This document shows positions 1-6,733 of a stretch of 25,673 nt of DNA, in pieces. Each line of letters opens with the position of its first letter. Positions within the stretch are counted from its first letter, which is position 1. Where the stretch lies: assembly GCA_027031185.1 (NCBI GenBank), contig JALVEF010000374.1:1-25673 (forward strand), read 5' to 3'. Both the position numbers and the translations under genes were made by a program. The stretch is from Saprospiraceae bacterium. GTDB taxonomy: Bacteria; Bacteroidota; Bacteroidia; Chitinophagales; Saprospiraceae. Below the pieces are notes generated by a model, which was not told where the DNA came from, made no database searches, and saw only the letters and a program-made list of their open reading frames with translations.

Positions 1-210
1 AACGGTGATGAGACAAAATATGCGGTAAGTCCATGGATGTGAGTGTGTTTAGTGTACACAATGTACCCGGTACGGGGGCCAACCGGTGTGCACAAGGTCT
101 TCACTTAATGAGGGGGAATTGTTGTAACCAAATGCCCAAATTCCGTGCCATACCGCGAAAATTTATGCCGGATGAACGACAATTTATTCAATTGTGTATG
201 CTTATCTTTT

Positions 211-256
211 TGTTTCGCTCCTACGGAGCTTGATTTGGGGTTGGGCTTTGGGCTAC
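211..256 (+). repeat. 46-bp direct repeat, copy 1
   Basis: Positions 211-256 recur without a mismatch at 535-580, an offset of 324 bp. Each begins TGTTTCGCTCCTACGGAGC, which holds a small palindrome (GCTCCTACGGAGC), and ends TTGGGCTTTGGGCTAC. The sequences diverge immediately on the right. Exact identity over 46 bp outside a gene indicates a dispersed repeat or a recent local duplication. Confidence 0.85.
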
Positions 257-455
257 TTTGCCGGCTGATGGGGCTAAAGCCCCGATTGTTTTTTGGGCTT
301 TCTTACCGTCGGCTGAAGCCGACGGCAATACCTGATTCATCCCACGCATCTCTGCGTATTATTTTGGGCAACCGACCACTCAAACCTATAAGGTTTTGGA
401 AAGCTTATAGGTTTTATCGTTCGTTTAGTAAGCTCCGTAGGAGCTGTACCTTTGT

Positions 456-530
456 AGTAGTAGCGGCTCCTCCCCAATAATTTAGCTACGTCAGGAGCGA
501 CACGATTACGTATTCCAATCAGCGGTTAGA
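456..530 (+). repeat. Dispersed repeat with copy at 15841-15915
   Basis: The segment holds CCCCAATAATTTAGCTACG, then TCAGGAGCGACACGATTACG, then CAATCAGCGGTTAGAA. The same blocks, with a few substitutions and a 1-bp indel, occur at 15841-15915, about 15 kb away. Neither copy is coding. It is probably part of a low-complexity Bacteroidota intergenic repeat family; function unknown. Confidence 0.7.
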
Positions 531-534
531 AATT

Positions 535-580
535 TGTTTCGCTCCTACGGAGCTTGATTTGGGGTTGGGCTTTGGGCTAC
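535..580 (+). repeat. 46-bp direct repeat, copy 2
   Basis: This is the second exact copy of the 211-256 repeat. It follows directly on the 456-530 repeat segment that has a diverged relative at 15841-15915, so several repeat types are stacked here. Confidence 0.85.
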
Positions 581-786
581 AAAGGTTGCGTCCCTACGGG
601 ACGGCATGGGTGGTTTCCATTACCATTCAATTACGAATTACGGCACTTACACATCCCCGCATTTGGGAGACCGATCATTTTCTGACAAAATAAGTGAGTG
701 TGGGATATTGAATGCTTGCGCTGACAAATGCGGCCAAAATGCCTCATCAAAGTATAACCCCGGTCTTTTGACCTTTGACCTTTTAT

Positions 787-965
787 TGCCTTTTGTAACT
801 GTTTAGGTACCCGCTGTTTTTGCGCTAAAATGGCCTTTTTGCCCCTGTTTTTGCAAAAATTTTCTCACGTAGCGCTGCTACGCATCGAAAATTTTCGCTT
901 CAACAGGAACAAAAATGCCTATTTTATCCCTAAAAACAGGAGCACCTAAACAGTTACTGCCTTTT
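787..965. mobile_element. 163-bp hairpin MITE-like element (795-957) with 8-bp target duplication
   Basis: The element runs 795-957. Its left end is GTAACTGTTTAGGTACCC and its right end is GAGCACCTAAACAGTTAC, so the termini are inverted repeats. The similarity continues inward for about 70 bp per arm (CTGTTTTT, TAAAAT, CATTTTT-type blocks). The centre is palindromic, with AAAATTTTC...GAAAATTTT around GTAGCGCTGCTAC. It is flanked by TGCCTTTT at 787-794 and 958-965, a perfect 8-bp direct repeat like a target-site duplication. It encodes no protein. It differs from the copy at 4397-4559 at only six positions. GTAA ends with 8-bp duplications are known for IS66-family elements, so mobilisation in trans by an IS66 transposase is inferred. 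Confidence 0.85.
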
Positions 966-1161
966 TATACTCGTTATGAACAGGTTTGGGACAAGTCTTG
1001 GGAATATCGAACACCGATTAACGAATGGAGATTTTAGAAGTGGGCGTTTCGAATAGCTCAGGGATTCCTTCTAAAATCTCAAATCGGTGTTCCTTGTTCG
1101 ATATTCGTCATGTTCCTTGTTCGGTGTTCTAATTGTCCCAAAACAAATCGCTTTGAGTATA
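966..1161. repeat. TATACTC...GAGTATA hairpin repeat, short copy
   Basis: A 196-bp repeat bounded by TATACTCG and GAGTATA, with inner ends AGGTTTGGGAC and GTCCCAAAAC. A long imperfect inverted repeat fills it: ATATCGAACACCGATT and GGAGATTTTAGAAG on the left answer CTTCTAAAATCTC and AATCGGTGTTCCTTGTTCG on the right. A related copy with a longer centre lies at 15512-15843. Its right end is 3 bp from the apaG stop codon, and its left end abuts the right target duplication of the neighbouring MITE-like element. It could act as a bidirectional terminator or be another non-autonomous element. Confidence 0.75.
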
Positions 1162-1164
1162 CCA

Positions 1165-1551
1165 TCAATTAAGCAACTGGGGAGCGGCGAGCTCAAATGA
1201 AGGCACATCAACCAAAAACCGCTCACCGGTGTCTCCTCTTTCCATAAGATAAGAGCCGACCATATCACCTAAGCCGGAAATAAGTGGGACCCAGGAACTG
1301 TAAGCATGCATCTCGCCGGGCTGTATCAGAGGCGTACGACCGAGGACGCCGTCACCTTCCACGATCTTGACCACGCCCAGTGCATCAAAGACCTCCCACC
1401 GTCTTTTGAGAAGCCGCACCGGAAACTTATTGTGATTGATAATCTGGACATCATAGGAAAAGACATACTGCCCAATAGATGGATCGGACTCCTTTTCCAC
1501 GTAATATGATCTCACTCGCACTTCAATCCCATTGGTCGTCAAAATCGGCAT
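1165..1551 (-). CDS. apaG: ApaG domain protein
   Basis: The 128-residue protein matches ApaG in length and sequence. Family hallmarks include an N-terminal strand region starting MPILTTNGIEVRVRSYY, the YVFSYDVQIINHN strand pair, RRWEVFDALG, and GEGV/IQPGE-like turns (VEGDGVLGRTPLIQPGE) before YSSWVPL. ApaG proteins form a small fibronectin-III/Ig-like beta fold; the E. coli member was linked genetically to Co2+/Mg2+ handling, but its molecular role is uncertain. It is the last gene of a minus-strand group yicC-gmk-apaG, 22 bp after gmk, and ATG at 1551 is the only sensible start. A hairpin repeat begins 3 bp past its stop codon and could end transcription. Identity is well supported; function is not established. 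Confidence 0.9.
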   Translation of the reverse strand: MPILTTNGIEVRVRSYYVEKESDPSIGQYVFSYDVQIINHNKFPVRLLKRRWEVFDALGVVKIVEGDGVLGRTPLIQPGEMHAYSSWVPLISGLGDMVGSYLMERGDTGERFLVDVPSFELAAPQLLN

Positions 1552-1573
1552 ACCTGATCGCTTTTCGCGGCAA

Positions 1574-2161
1574 TTATACCGGTATTTTCAGATTAAAGAA
1601 AGAAGAAACGATAAATTTAGCATTCCGGACGGCCAAATCGAGCGAATCATTGAGCAAAGAGACATCAAAGCGGTCTTCAAAGCTCATTTCGAAGGCAGCC
1701 TTATCCAGCCGGCGCCGGATGCTCTCGGGCGTATCTGTACCGCGTTTCAGGAGTCTTTGACGCAGGACTTCTATGCTTGGTGGTTTGATGAAAACGGTCA
1801 GGCAGCGATGCCCAAAGACTTCTTTGATATTCGCGGCCCCTTTGACGTCAATATCAAAGACCACCACTTTGCCAGCGTTTTGGAGACGCTCGACTTCTGA
1901 CTTCAGCGAACCGTAAAACACACCGGGATAGACCTCTTCCCACTCAATAAACTCGTTCGCGGCCACGCGCCGCTCAAACTCCTGCCTGGTCAGGAAAAAA
2001 TAGTCTGTACCGTCCTGCTCCCCGGGCCGGATCGGCCGGGTGGTTGCGGATACGGAGAAGGCCATTTGGGGGAAAGCGTCCATCAGATGCCGGACAATGG
2101 TCGTTTTCCCTGCTCCGGACGGAGCCGTCACGACAATGGTCTTTCCGTGGTAGGCCTCCAT
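1574..2161 (-). CDS. gmk: Guanylate kinase
   Basis: Guanylate kinase phosphorylates GMP to GDP with ATP, a cytoplasmic step essential for GTP and dGTP supply. The 195-residue length is typical. The P-loop APSGAGKTT is at residues 13-21. The GMP-binding part follows: SVSATTRPIRPGEQDGTDYFF, EFIEWEEVYPGVFYG and the DIDVKGAANIK segment. The lid region includes RGTDTPESIRRRL. It starts 4 bp after the yicC stop codon on the same strand, so translational coupling is likely; the yicC-gmk pairing is conserved in many bacteria. ATG at 2161 leaves a short natural N-terminus before the first strand. Confidence 0.97.
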   Translation of the reverse strand: MEAYHGKTIVVTAPSGAGKTTIVRHLMDAFPQMAFSVSATTRPIRPGEQDGTDYFFLTRQEFERRVAANEFIEWEEVYPGVFYGSLKSEVERLQNAGKVVVFDIDVKGAANIKEVFGHRCLTVFIKPPSIEVLRQRLLKRGTDTPESIRRRLDKAAFEMSFEDRFDVSLLNDSLDLAVRNAKFIVSSFFNLKIPV

Positions 2162-2165
2162 TTGT

Positions 2166-3041
2166 TCAGAGTGTATTGAGTATTTGTTCTTTGATTTTTT
2201 CCAACTCTTCCTTCATGCGCACGATGATATTTTGCAATTCGGCCGAATTGGCCTTGGCGCCCAGGGTATTGATCTCGCGGCCCATCTCCTGGGAGATAAA
2301 GCCCAACACCTTTCCTTTTCGCTGCTGCGGTTCTTCCATTTTCATTAAGAACTGCCCGCAATGGCTGCGCAGGCGGGTTTTCTCTTCGGAGATGTCAATT
2401 TTGTCCAGGAAATAGATGATTTCTTGTTCAAAGCGATTGGCATCCACATTTTCGGAGCCGAGATACTCGTCCAGCAAAGTGCGCAGGCGTGCGCGCATGC
2501 GCGTGGCGCGCGGCGCTTCGTGTTGTGGGATTTGGTCCAATAATCCTAAAATATTGTGCACGGAGCGGTCAAAATCATCGCGGATGCTCTGCCCTTCGGT
2601 GCGGCGGAAGGCAATCAGCTGAGCGACGGCCTGGTCGAAGGTGTCCTGGATGTGTGCCCATTCTTCGTCCGTGACGGCGCTGCCGGTTTGCTCCAGCACG
2701 GCAGGGATGCGAAGGATGGCGGGCATCAAATCGGTAGGCGGTATGGACAGTTGATCTATGAGCCGGGTCAGAGAATGATAGTACTTCTTGAACAGTCGCA
2801 CGTTGATAACGGAATCGGGAGATGTGCGCAGATTTTCCACCCCGATGGTCACGTCAATTTTGCCTTTGAGCAATCGCTCCGAGATGAGCTTGCGCAGGGT
2901 CATTTCCTTGTCACCCAGCGGGACATTGGAGCGGATACGAATATCCAGCAGCTTGCTGTTGAGTGATTTTATTTCCACATTCACGGTCAGGTCATCCGAC
3001 CGGTAGGTAGCGGCGCCATAACCCGTCATCGAAAGCAGCAT
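2166..3041 (-). CDS. yicC: YicC family endoribonuclease
   Basis: YicC proteins are ring-forming endoribonucleases that take part in mRNA and small RNA turnover. The N-terminal signature MLLSMTGYGAA matches the family's conserved MTGFG opening, followed by VNVEIKSLNSKLLDIRIR. The C-terminal half has the conserved EIIYFLDKIDISEEKTRLRSH and GKVLGFISQEMGREINTLGAK segments, ending with the usual Glu/Lys-rich helix (IIVRMKEELEKIKEQI). I start at ATG 3041 (MLLSMTG), not the upstream ATG at 3047, because family members begin within a few residues of SMTG. The 291-residue length is normal. It heads the operon with gmk and apaG; a TAACTTTG promoter box lies 80 bp upstream. Confidence 0.95.
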   Translation of the reverse strand: MLLSMTGYGAATYRSDDLTVNVEIKSLNSKLLDIRIRSNVPLGDKEMTLRKLISERLLKGKIDVTIGVENLRTSPDSVINVRLFKKYYHSLTRLIDQLSIPPTDLMPAILRIPAVLEQTGSAVTDEEWAHIQDTFDQAVAQLIAFRRTEGQSIRDDFDRSVHNILGLLDQIPQHEAPRATRMRARLRTLLDEYLGSENVDANRFEQEIIYFLDKIDISEEKTRLRSHCGQFLMKMEEPQQRKGKVLGFISQEMGREINTLGAKANSAELQNIIVRMKEELEKIKEQILNTL

Positions 3042-3120
3042 ACACATGAAATATGATGAGTAAAAGGATGTTTGTCACTTATTTTCGGCCGGGGCAGACC
3101 TGCAAAGTTCTTGAATCGGG

Positions 3121-3128
3121 CAAAGTTA
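3121..3128 (-). promoter_or_regulatory. Probable -7 box for yicC-gmk-apaG
   Basis: Read on the minus strand, these bases are TAACTTTG, an exact match to the Bacteroidetes TAnnTTTG box. It lies 80 bp before the yicC start. No clear TTTG -33 box was found at the usual spacing, so confidence is moderate. The same TAACTTTG occurs on the other strand for HU, giving a divergent arrangement. Confidence 0.5.
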
Positions 3129-3219
3129 CGTGAATATCTTCAAGCTTTGCCGCAAGTGCTTAACTTTTTTGATTACGGCACGTAAAACGCTATAATTGTT
3201 TGATTTACGGATAAATTTT

Positions 3220-3251
3220 TTTGATTTGGCAAATTTTTTTTTCTAACTTTG
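3220..3251 (+). promoter_or_regulatory. HU promoter, TTTG-N20-TAACTTTG
   Basis: TTTG at 3220-3223 is followed after exactly 20 bp by TAACTTTG at 3244-3251. This is the consensus Bacteroidetes housekeeping promoter. The AT-rich surroundings contrast with the GC-rich genes. Transcription should begin a few bases past 3251, leaving a leader of about 150 nt before the HU start. Confidence 0.75.
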
Positions 3252-3279
3252 CCAACGACAAATAGCCGTTCACCGGGGC

Positions 3280-3403
3280 ATTAGACCTGCTTCTGAGAAA
3301 CCGGGGTCTTTTTTGAAAAAAAGTCCGACCTTTGCAGACCGGTATACGGTGAGCGCTTGATTAGAAGCATACCGGTAGCCGATTGCACGGCTACGAAAAA
3401 CCA
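3280..3403 (+). promoter_or_regulatory. Structured 5' leader of the HU mRNA
   Basis: The leader holds several nested or consecutive hairpins. AGACC 3283-3287 pairs with GGTCT 3304-3308 and is followed by a T run, resembling a weak attenuator. ACCGGTAT 3338-3345 pairs perfectly with ATACCGGT 3369-3376, with an inner GCTT/AAGC stem. TAGCC 3376-3380 pairs with GGCTA 3389-3393, ending 10 nt before the ATG. The last stem could control ribosome access. No known riboswitch class was recognised. Confidence 0.4.
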
Positions 3404-3712
3404 ATGAAAGAAATGAGAAAGGCAGATCTCATCGCAATTATTTCGGAAAAGACAGGAATCCCAAAAGTGGACGTCTTGGTGACGCTTGAGACCTTTTTTG
3501 ATGAAGTCAAAGCTTCGCTGGAAAAAGGAGAGAACGTGTACATCCGGGGATTTGGTTCTTTTGTCATTAAGAAGCGGGCCAAAAAGGTGGGCCGCAATAT
3601 TAAGAAAGGTAAATCCATCATCATACCCGAGCATTACATCCCGGCCTTCAAACCGGCCAAAGTTTTTATGCAAGCCGTGCGCAAAAAAGTCAAATCATTG
3701 CCCAACGAGTGA
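3404..3712 (+). CDS. HU family DNA-binding protein
   Basis: HU proteins are small dimeric nucleoid proteins that bend DNA. The conserved body starts MRKADLIAIISEKTGIPKVDV and includes the dimer helix VLVTLETFFDEVKASL. The central GENVYIRGFGSF strand turn is the strongest signature, followed by the DNA-gripping arm KKRAKKVGRNIKKGKSIIIPEHYIPAFKPAK and a basic tail. Two starts are plausible: ATG 3404 (MKEMRKADL) and ATG 3413 (MRKADL). An upstream TTG at 3383 sits inside a leader hairpin and adds residues HU proteins lack, so I discard it. Its position just upstream of a COX24-domain gene and RNase G fits a conserved Bacteroidota cluster for nucleoid and RNA functions. Confidence 0.95.
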   Translation: MKEMRKADLIAIISEKTGIPKVDVLVTLETFFDEVKASLEKGENVYIRGFGSFVIKKRAKKVGRNIKKGKSIIIPEHYIPAFKPAKVFMQAVRKKVKSLPNE

Positions 3713-3748
3713 ACCGATCTGCCTCTCTTTTTGTTCTCCAAAATCAGA

Positions 3749-3795
3749 GTGACTGTTTACTTTTGTGGTGAGAACAAGAGCATTTAAACAGTCAC
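3749..3795. repeat. 47-bp inverted repeat related to the GTAACTGTTTA element ends
   Basis: GTGACTGTTTA at 3749-3759 is answered by TAAACAGTCAC at 3785-3795, an 11-bp perfect inverted repeat with a 25-nt loop. The ends differ by one base from the MITE-like termini (GTAACTGTTTA). No flanking duplication is visible. The left arm overlaps TACTTTTG (3758-3765), which fits the TAnnTTTG -7 consensus and could serve the micro-gene at 3817; the nearest TTTG lies 24 bp upstream, longer than usual. It may be an old element remodelled into a promoter or terminator. Confidence 0.5.
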
Positions 3796-3816
3796 CCATT
3801 TTCAAAACGATTAGAT

Positions 3817-3909
3817 ATGCCTTGTGGTAAAAAGAGAAAACGACACAAAATAGCTACGCACAAGCGGAAGAAACGACTCCGCAAAAACAGGCACAAGACT
3901 AAAAAATGA
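3817..3909 (+). CDS. AURKAIP1/COX24-domain micro-protein (30 aa, ribosome-associated type)
   Basis: The frame from ATG 3817 to TGA 3909 encodes 30 residues, MPCGKKRKRHKIATHKRK followed by KRLRKNRHKTKK. More than half are Lys, Arg or His. This closely resembles the tiny Bacteroidota proteins annotated as AURKAIP1/COX24 domain-containing. The shared KKRKRHK...THKRKKR core matches the C-terminal domain of mitochondrial small-subunit protein mS38 (COX24), so a ribosome-bound role is inferred. It lies 104 bp after HU on the same strand and is followed 18 bp later by a MITE-like element. A TACTTTTG box 51 bp upstream of the ATG may give it its own promoter. Its small size makes it easy to miss. Confidence 0.85.
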   Translation: MPCGKKRKRHKIATHKRKKRLRKNRHKTKK

Positions 3910-3927
3910 TGTCTGCCTTGTAGTTTT

Positions 3928-4085
3928 GTAACTGTTTAGGTACACGCTGTTTTTGTGCTAAAATGCCCTTTCGCGTCTGTCTTTGGTAAAATTTTCTCAT
4001 GTAGCGGTGCTACACACCGGGGGTTTTACCTTTGACATCCACGAAAATGCCTATTTTATCCCCAAAAACAGGAGCAAACAGTTAC
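3928..4085. mobile_element. 158-bp MITE-like element, diverged copy
   Basis: The left end GTAACTGTTTAGGTACACGC and right end CAGGAGCAAACAGTTAC match the 163-bp elements at 795 and 4397. The right end has lost CCTAA inside the terminal repeat, and the centre is substituted (GTAGCGGTGCTAC is kept). No 8-bp flanking duplication remains: flanks GTAGTTTT and TATTCGTA differ. It is an older, decayed copy starting 18 bp after the COX24-domain gene. Confidence 0.8.
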
Positions 4086-4331
4086 TATTCGTACCGGCCG
4101 CGGAAATACCTCCAAATATGGGCAGGCTTCGTGGTTGGTCGCGTTTGCATGCATCGTAAAAGGCCACTGTGGCCGCCGACTATTGGGAAAATACGACGGA
4201 AACTCGCCTCGCCATGTTCTCTTACAAAAAGAGATACCAAGCTGCTTTGCCCGAGACGGCGATGTGAGACAAGGAGAATCGAACTCACGGGCGCAACATG
4301 CCGACACCGGCGCTACTTGGTTTTGACAAAA
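4086..4331. other. Gene-free spacer, unrecognised
   Basis: About 245 bp lie between two element copies. Open frames on both strands are short and resemble no family I recognise. On the minus strand, 4262-4320 resembles a tRNA T-arm (GAGTTCGATTC) but no full cloverleaf can be built. The stretch may be remains of a larger inserted or degraded sequence. Confidence 0.5.
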
Positions 4332-4388
4332 GTATCTATTTAGGAGTCCCTTGTTTTTGCGCTAAGACAGGGACTCCTAAATAGTTGC
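4332..4388. mobile_element. 57-bp short derivative of the hairpin element
   Basis: CTATTTAGGAGTCCCT at 4336-4351 and AGGGACTCCTAAATAG at 4369-4384 form a perfect 16-bp inverted repeat around a 17-nt loop with TTTTTGCGC. Outer bases GTAT and TTGC extend it. It resembles the 163-bp family with everything internal deleted, and has an ATTTAGG end variant. GACAAAA occurs immediately on both sides (4325-4331 and 4389-4395), consistent with a target duplication. Confidence 0.75.
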
Positions 4389-4567
4389 GACAAAAAGTAA
4401 CTGTTTAGGTACCCGCTGTTTTTGCGCTAAAATGGCCTTTTTACCCCTGTTTTTGCAAAAATTTTCTCACGTAGCGCTACTACGCATCGAAAATTTTCGC
4501 TTCAACAGGAGAAAAAATGCCTATTTTGCCCCTAAAAACAGGAGCACCTAAACAGTTACGACAAAAA
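4389..4567. mobile_element. 163-bp hairpin MITE-like element (4397-4559) with 8-bp target duplication
   Basis: This full-length copy runs 4397-4559 and differs from the 795-957 copy at six positions over the same 163 bp, implying recent common origin. It is flanked directly by GACAAAAA at 4389-4396 and 4560-4567. The left flanking repeat is shared with the right flank of the 57-bp derivative, so the two elements sit in tandem at the same target. It has no coding capacity; the arms fold into one long imperfect hairpin. Confidence 0.85.
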
Positions 4568-5035
4568 AATACATCTACTGTTCCGGTTTTTCCGGTTTAT
4601 CGAAACCCATGGTTCGCCTGCTATCCCGAATGCGGGAGTGCCAAAAGCCGCAACAGAGCCTCGTTCGGTGTTGACATTTGATTTCATCTTCCGGTATGCT
4701 CCGCTTCGGAGCTCAGGGCGTCCTAACGTATCTCCCCTTCCGCCATCCACAGGGTTGACCCCCGTCAAGCCCGGCAAGTAGCTGGGTAAGTGGCCCATTC
4801 TCGATGTATGCACATTGTAGTTGCGGACTTTGCCACAGCAGCATGTGTCCGCGCCGTTTTTTGAGCGGTACCGGCTTGCACGTGAAGATGCTTTGCCGGT
4901 GGCGCCTTTTGCCTACCGGATGCACTTTGTGGTCCGGCGGCAGTGTTTGTCTATCCGGCAACTATTTGCTAACGGGATGCGCCGGCATGGCGGCCCCGCA
5001 ACACCTGCAATAAGGAGTCCGGATGTATACCAGGC
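4568..5035. other. Gene-free spacer upstream of RNase G, unrecognised relic DNA
   Basis: About 470 bp contain open frames of up to 88 codons on both strands, none with a recognisable family, a sensible start or a neighbour-like context. Frames overlap each other and are GC-rich, typical of chance openness. Small palindromes such as CTCCGCTTCGGAG (near 4700) occur. The sequence might be the remains of a mobile element or gene. No promoter for rng was identified in it. Confidence 0.5.
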
Positions 5036-5091
5036 CGACTATTTAGGTAATGCGGTTTTGACCACCAAAACCGGAGCGCCTAAGTAGTTGC
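5036..5091. repeat. Short inverted repeat, decayed derivative of the hairpin family
   Basis: CTATTTAGGT at 5039-5048 faces CGCCTAAGTAG ending near 5087, with an inner perfect pair CGGTTTTG/CAAAACCG. The end AGTAGTTGC resembles the right end of the 57-bp copy at 4332. No flanking duplication is seen. It ends 35 bp before the RNase G start and could have terminator or leader activity. Confidence 0.5.
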
Positions 5092-5126
5092 ATTGTAGGA
5101 CATGCATAAACTAACCCAGACTATCT

Positions 5127-6677
5127 ATGAACACGGAACTGATCATCAACTCGACGCCCACACAGGTGGAGATCGCCATACTGGAAGACAACAAACTGGT
5201 AGAGATACATCGCCAAAAGGCCAACGAAAACTTCTCGGTCGGCGACATATTTCTCGGACGTGTCACCAAAACCGTCTCCGGACTCAACGCCGCCTTTGTC
5301 AATATCGGACACGAAAAAGAAGCCTTTCTGCATTACAGTGACTTGGGCCCCAAACTCGCTTCCTTAAAAAAATACGTCAAACAGTCACTGGCCGGTGCCC
5401 GCACCAATCCGATGCTCAATGACTTCAGGATTGAGCCTGACATTATCAAGACCGGCAAAATCACGGACGTACTCAAGCGGGGCGAGCCGATCCTTGTCCA
5501 AATTCTCAAAGAACCCATCTCCACCAAGGGCCCCCGTCTGACCAGTGAGATCACCATCCCGGGCAGATACATGGTGCTCACCCTCTTCAACTCCAACATC
5601 ACCGTCTCGCGCAAGATCTCCAATCAGGAAGAGCGCAAGCGGCTCCACTTGCTCATCGAGAGCATCAAGCCGCGAAACTTCGGCGTCATCATCCGCACCG
5701 CCGCCGAAGGCAAAAAGGCTGCCGACCTGCACGATGAGATGAGTATGCTCATCAACAAGTGGAAAAAGATACACAGCCAGCTCAAAAATGCCCGACCACC
5801 TATCAAGTTGCTGAGCGAACTGGACAAACCCATCAGCCTGCTGCGGGACATCCTGACCGACTCCTTCAACCGCATCGTCGTCAATGACAAGGCCCTGTAC
5901 GCCAGCATCAAGGCTTTCATGGAGCACCGCGTCAATGAAAAAGCTGACATCGTCAAACTCTATCGCGGCAAGAAACCCATCTTCGAAGCTTTCGGCATCA
6001 ACCGCCAAATCAAAGCCGCTTTCGGCAAAACCGCCACTATGAAGAGCGGCGCATACATCGTCATTGAGAGCACCGAAGCCATGCACGTCATTGACGTCAA
6101 CTCCGGCCCCAAAATGGCCAAAAAAGACCAGGCCGAAGCCGTCCTCGCCGTCAATCTCGAAGCCGCCAAAGAAATCGCACGACAACTTCGCCTTCGCGAC
6201 ATCGGCGGACTCATCGTCATTGACTTCATTGATATGCGCGACCCGCAGCACCGCAAAACGCTCTATCAGAAGATGATCGAGTACATGAAAAACGATCGCG
6301 CACAGCACACCATCCTGACCCTCAGTAAGTTTGGCTTGATGCAAATCACTCGCCAGCGCACCCGGCCCGCCGTCAATATTGACACTACCGAAATGTGCCC
6401 CGTCTGCAAGGGTACCGGCAAAGTCAACTCCACTACACTACTCATTGATGATATCGAACGCGACATCGAATACCTGATGAACTCCCGGCCCGCTGACAAA
6501 TACACACTACAAGTCCACCCCTTTGTCCACGCCTACATCAAGAAGGGCATCCCCAGCATCCAGATGAAGTGGTACATGAAATACAACCGCTGGATCAAGG
6601 TCACCCCCAATCCGGAGTTTCATGTCCTGCAATATCAGTTCTTTGATAAGCACAACGACGCCATCCGGATGAACTGA
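5127..6677 (+). CDS. rng: Ribonuclease E/G family endoribonuclease
   Basis: RNase E/G enzymes cut single-stranded RNA in rRNA maturation and mRNA decay. The 516-residue length matches RNase G-type proteins without the RNase E scaffold tail. An S1 domain starts near residue 37 (SVGDIFLGRVTKTVSGLNAAFVNIG...AFLHYSD). The DNase I-like catalytic core follows. Asp323 in MHVIDVNSG and Asp366 in VIDFIDMRD correspond to the Mg2+-binding pair D303 and D346 of E. coli RNase E. CPVCKGTG, with Cys424 and Cys427, is the zinc-link that joins subunits. Start ATG 5127 gives the family's MNTELIINSTP opening. It is downstream of HU, as in many Bacteroidota, but here repeat-rich spacer DNA separates them. A perfect 21-bp stem hairpin lies 9 bp past the stop. 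Confidence 0.97.
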   Translation: MNTELIINSTPTQVEIAILEDNKLVEIHRQKANENFSVGDIFLGRVTKTVSGLNAAFVNIGHEKEAFLHYSDLGPKLASLKKYVKQSLAGARTNPMLNDFRIEPDIIKTGKITDVLKRGEPILVQILKEPISTKGPRLTSEITIPGRYMVLTLFNSNITVSRKISNQEERKRLHLLIESIKPRNFGVIIRTAAEGKKAADLHDEMSMLINKWKKIHSQLKNARPPIKLLSELDKPISLLRDILTDSFNRIVVNDKALYASIKAFMEHRVNEKADIVKLYRGKKPIFEAFGINRQIKAAFGKTATMKSGAYIVIESTEAMHVIDVNSGPKMAKKDQAEAVLAVNLEAAKEIARQLRLRDIGGLIVIDFIDMRDPQHRKTLYQKMIEYMKNDRAQHTILTLSKFGLMQITRQRTRPAVNIDTTEMCPVCKGTGKVNSTTLLIDDIERDIEYLMNSRPADKYTLQVHPFVHAYIKKGIPSIQMKWYMKYNRWIKVTPNPEFHVLQYQFFDKHNDAIRMN

Positions 6678-6686
6678 CCGCCGGAT

Positions 6687-6733
6687 GCGGATAGCGTCTT
6701 ATGAGCCTTGCCGGCTCATAAGACGCTATCCGC
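6687..6733. terminator. Perfect 21-bp stem hairpin after rng
   Basis: GCGGATAGCGTCTTATGAGCC at 6687-6707 pairs without mismatch with 6713-6733 around the loop TTGCC. No T run follows on either strand, so it is not a textbook intrinsic terminator. Its placement between convergent rng and a small minus-strand gene suggests a bidirectional terminator or RNA-stabilising structure. The last codons of the minus-strand gene reach into its right arm. Confidence 0.65.

Larger units (their letters stand above)
1..786. other. Non-coding repeat-rich intergenic region
   Basis: No convincing gene is present; the open frames are short, lack family resemblance and cross inverted repeats. The stretch contains several small hairpins: CCGTCGGC/GCCGACGG at 306-325, GGGGCT/AGCCCC near 270-284, and an 11-bp inverted repeat AAACCTATAAG/CTTATAGGTTT at 382-392/404-414. 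It also carries a 46-bp direct repeat and a segment with a second copy near 15.85 kb, both listed separately. This type of short palindromic repeat litter is common between genes in Bacteroidota. I see no promoter or RNA gene that I can support. Confidence 0.75.

Noticed and set aside
4262..4320. tRNA-like T-arm (GAGTTCGATTC) on the minus strand
   Set aside because: The T stem has a mismatch, and no acceptor, D or anticodon arm could be assembled, so it is at most a relic.
4821..5087. 88-codon frame upstream of rng
   Set aside because: No family match, overlapping frames on both strands, and it runs into a repeat; probably chance openness in GC-rich DNA.
5385..6344. 319-codon open frame on the minus strand
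   Set aside because: It lies wholly inside RNase G, whose catalytic motifs are certain; a composition shadow.
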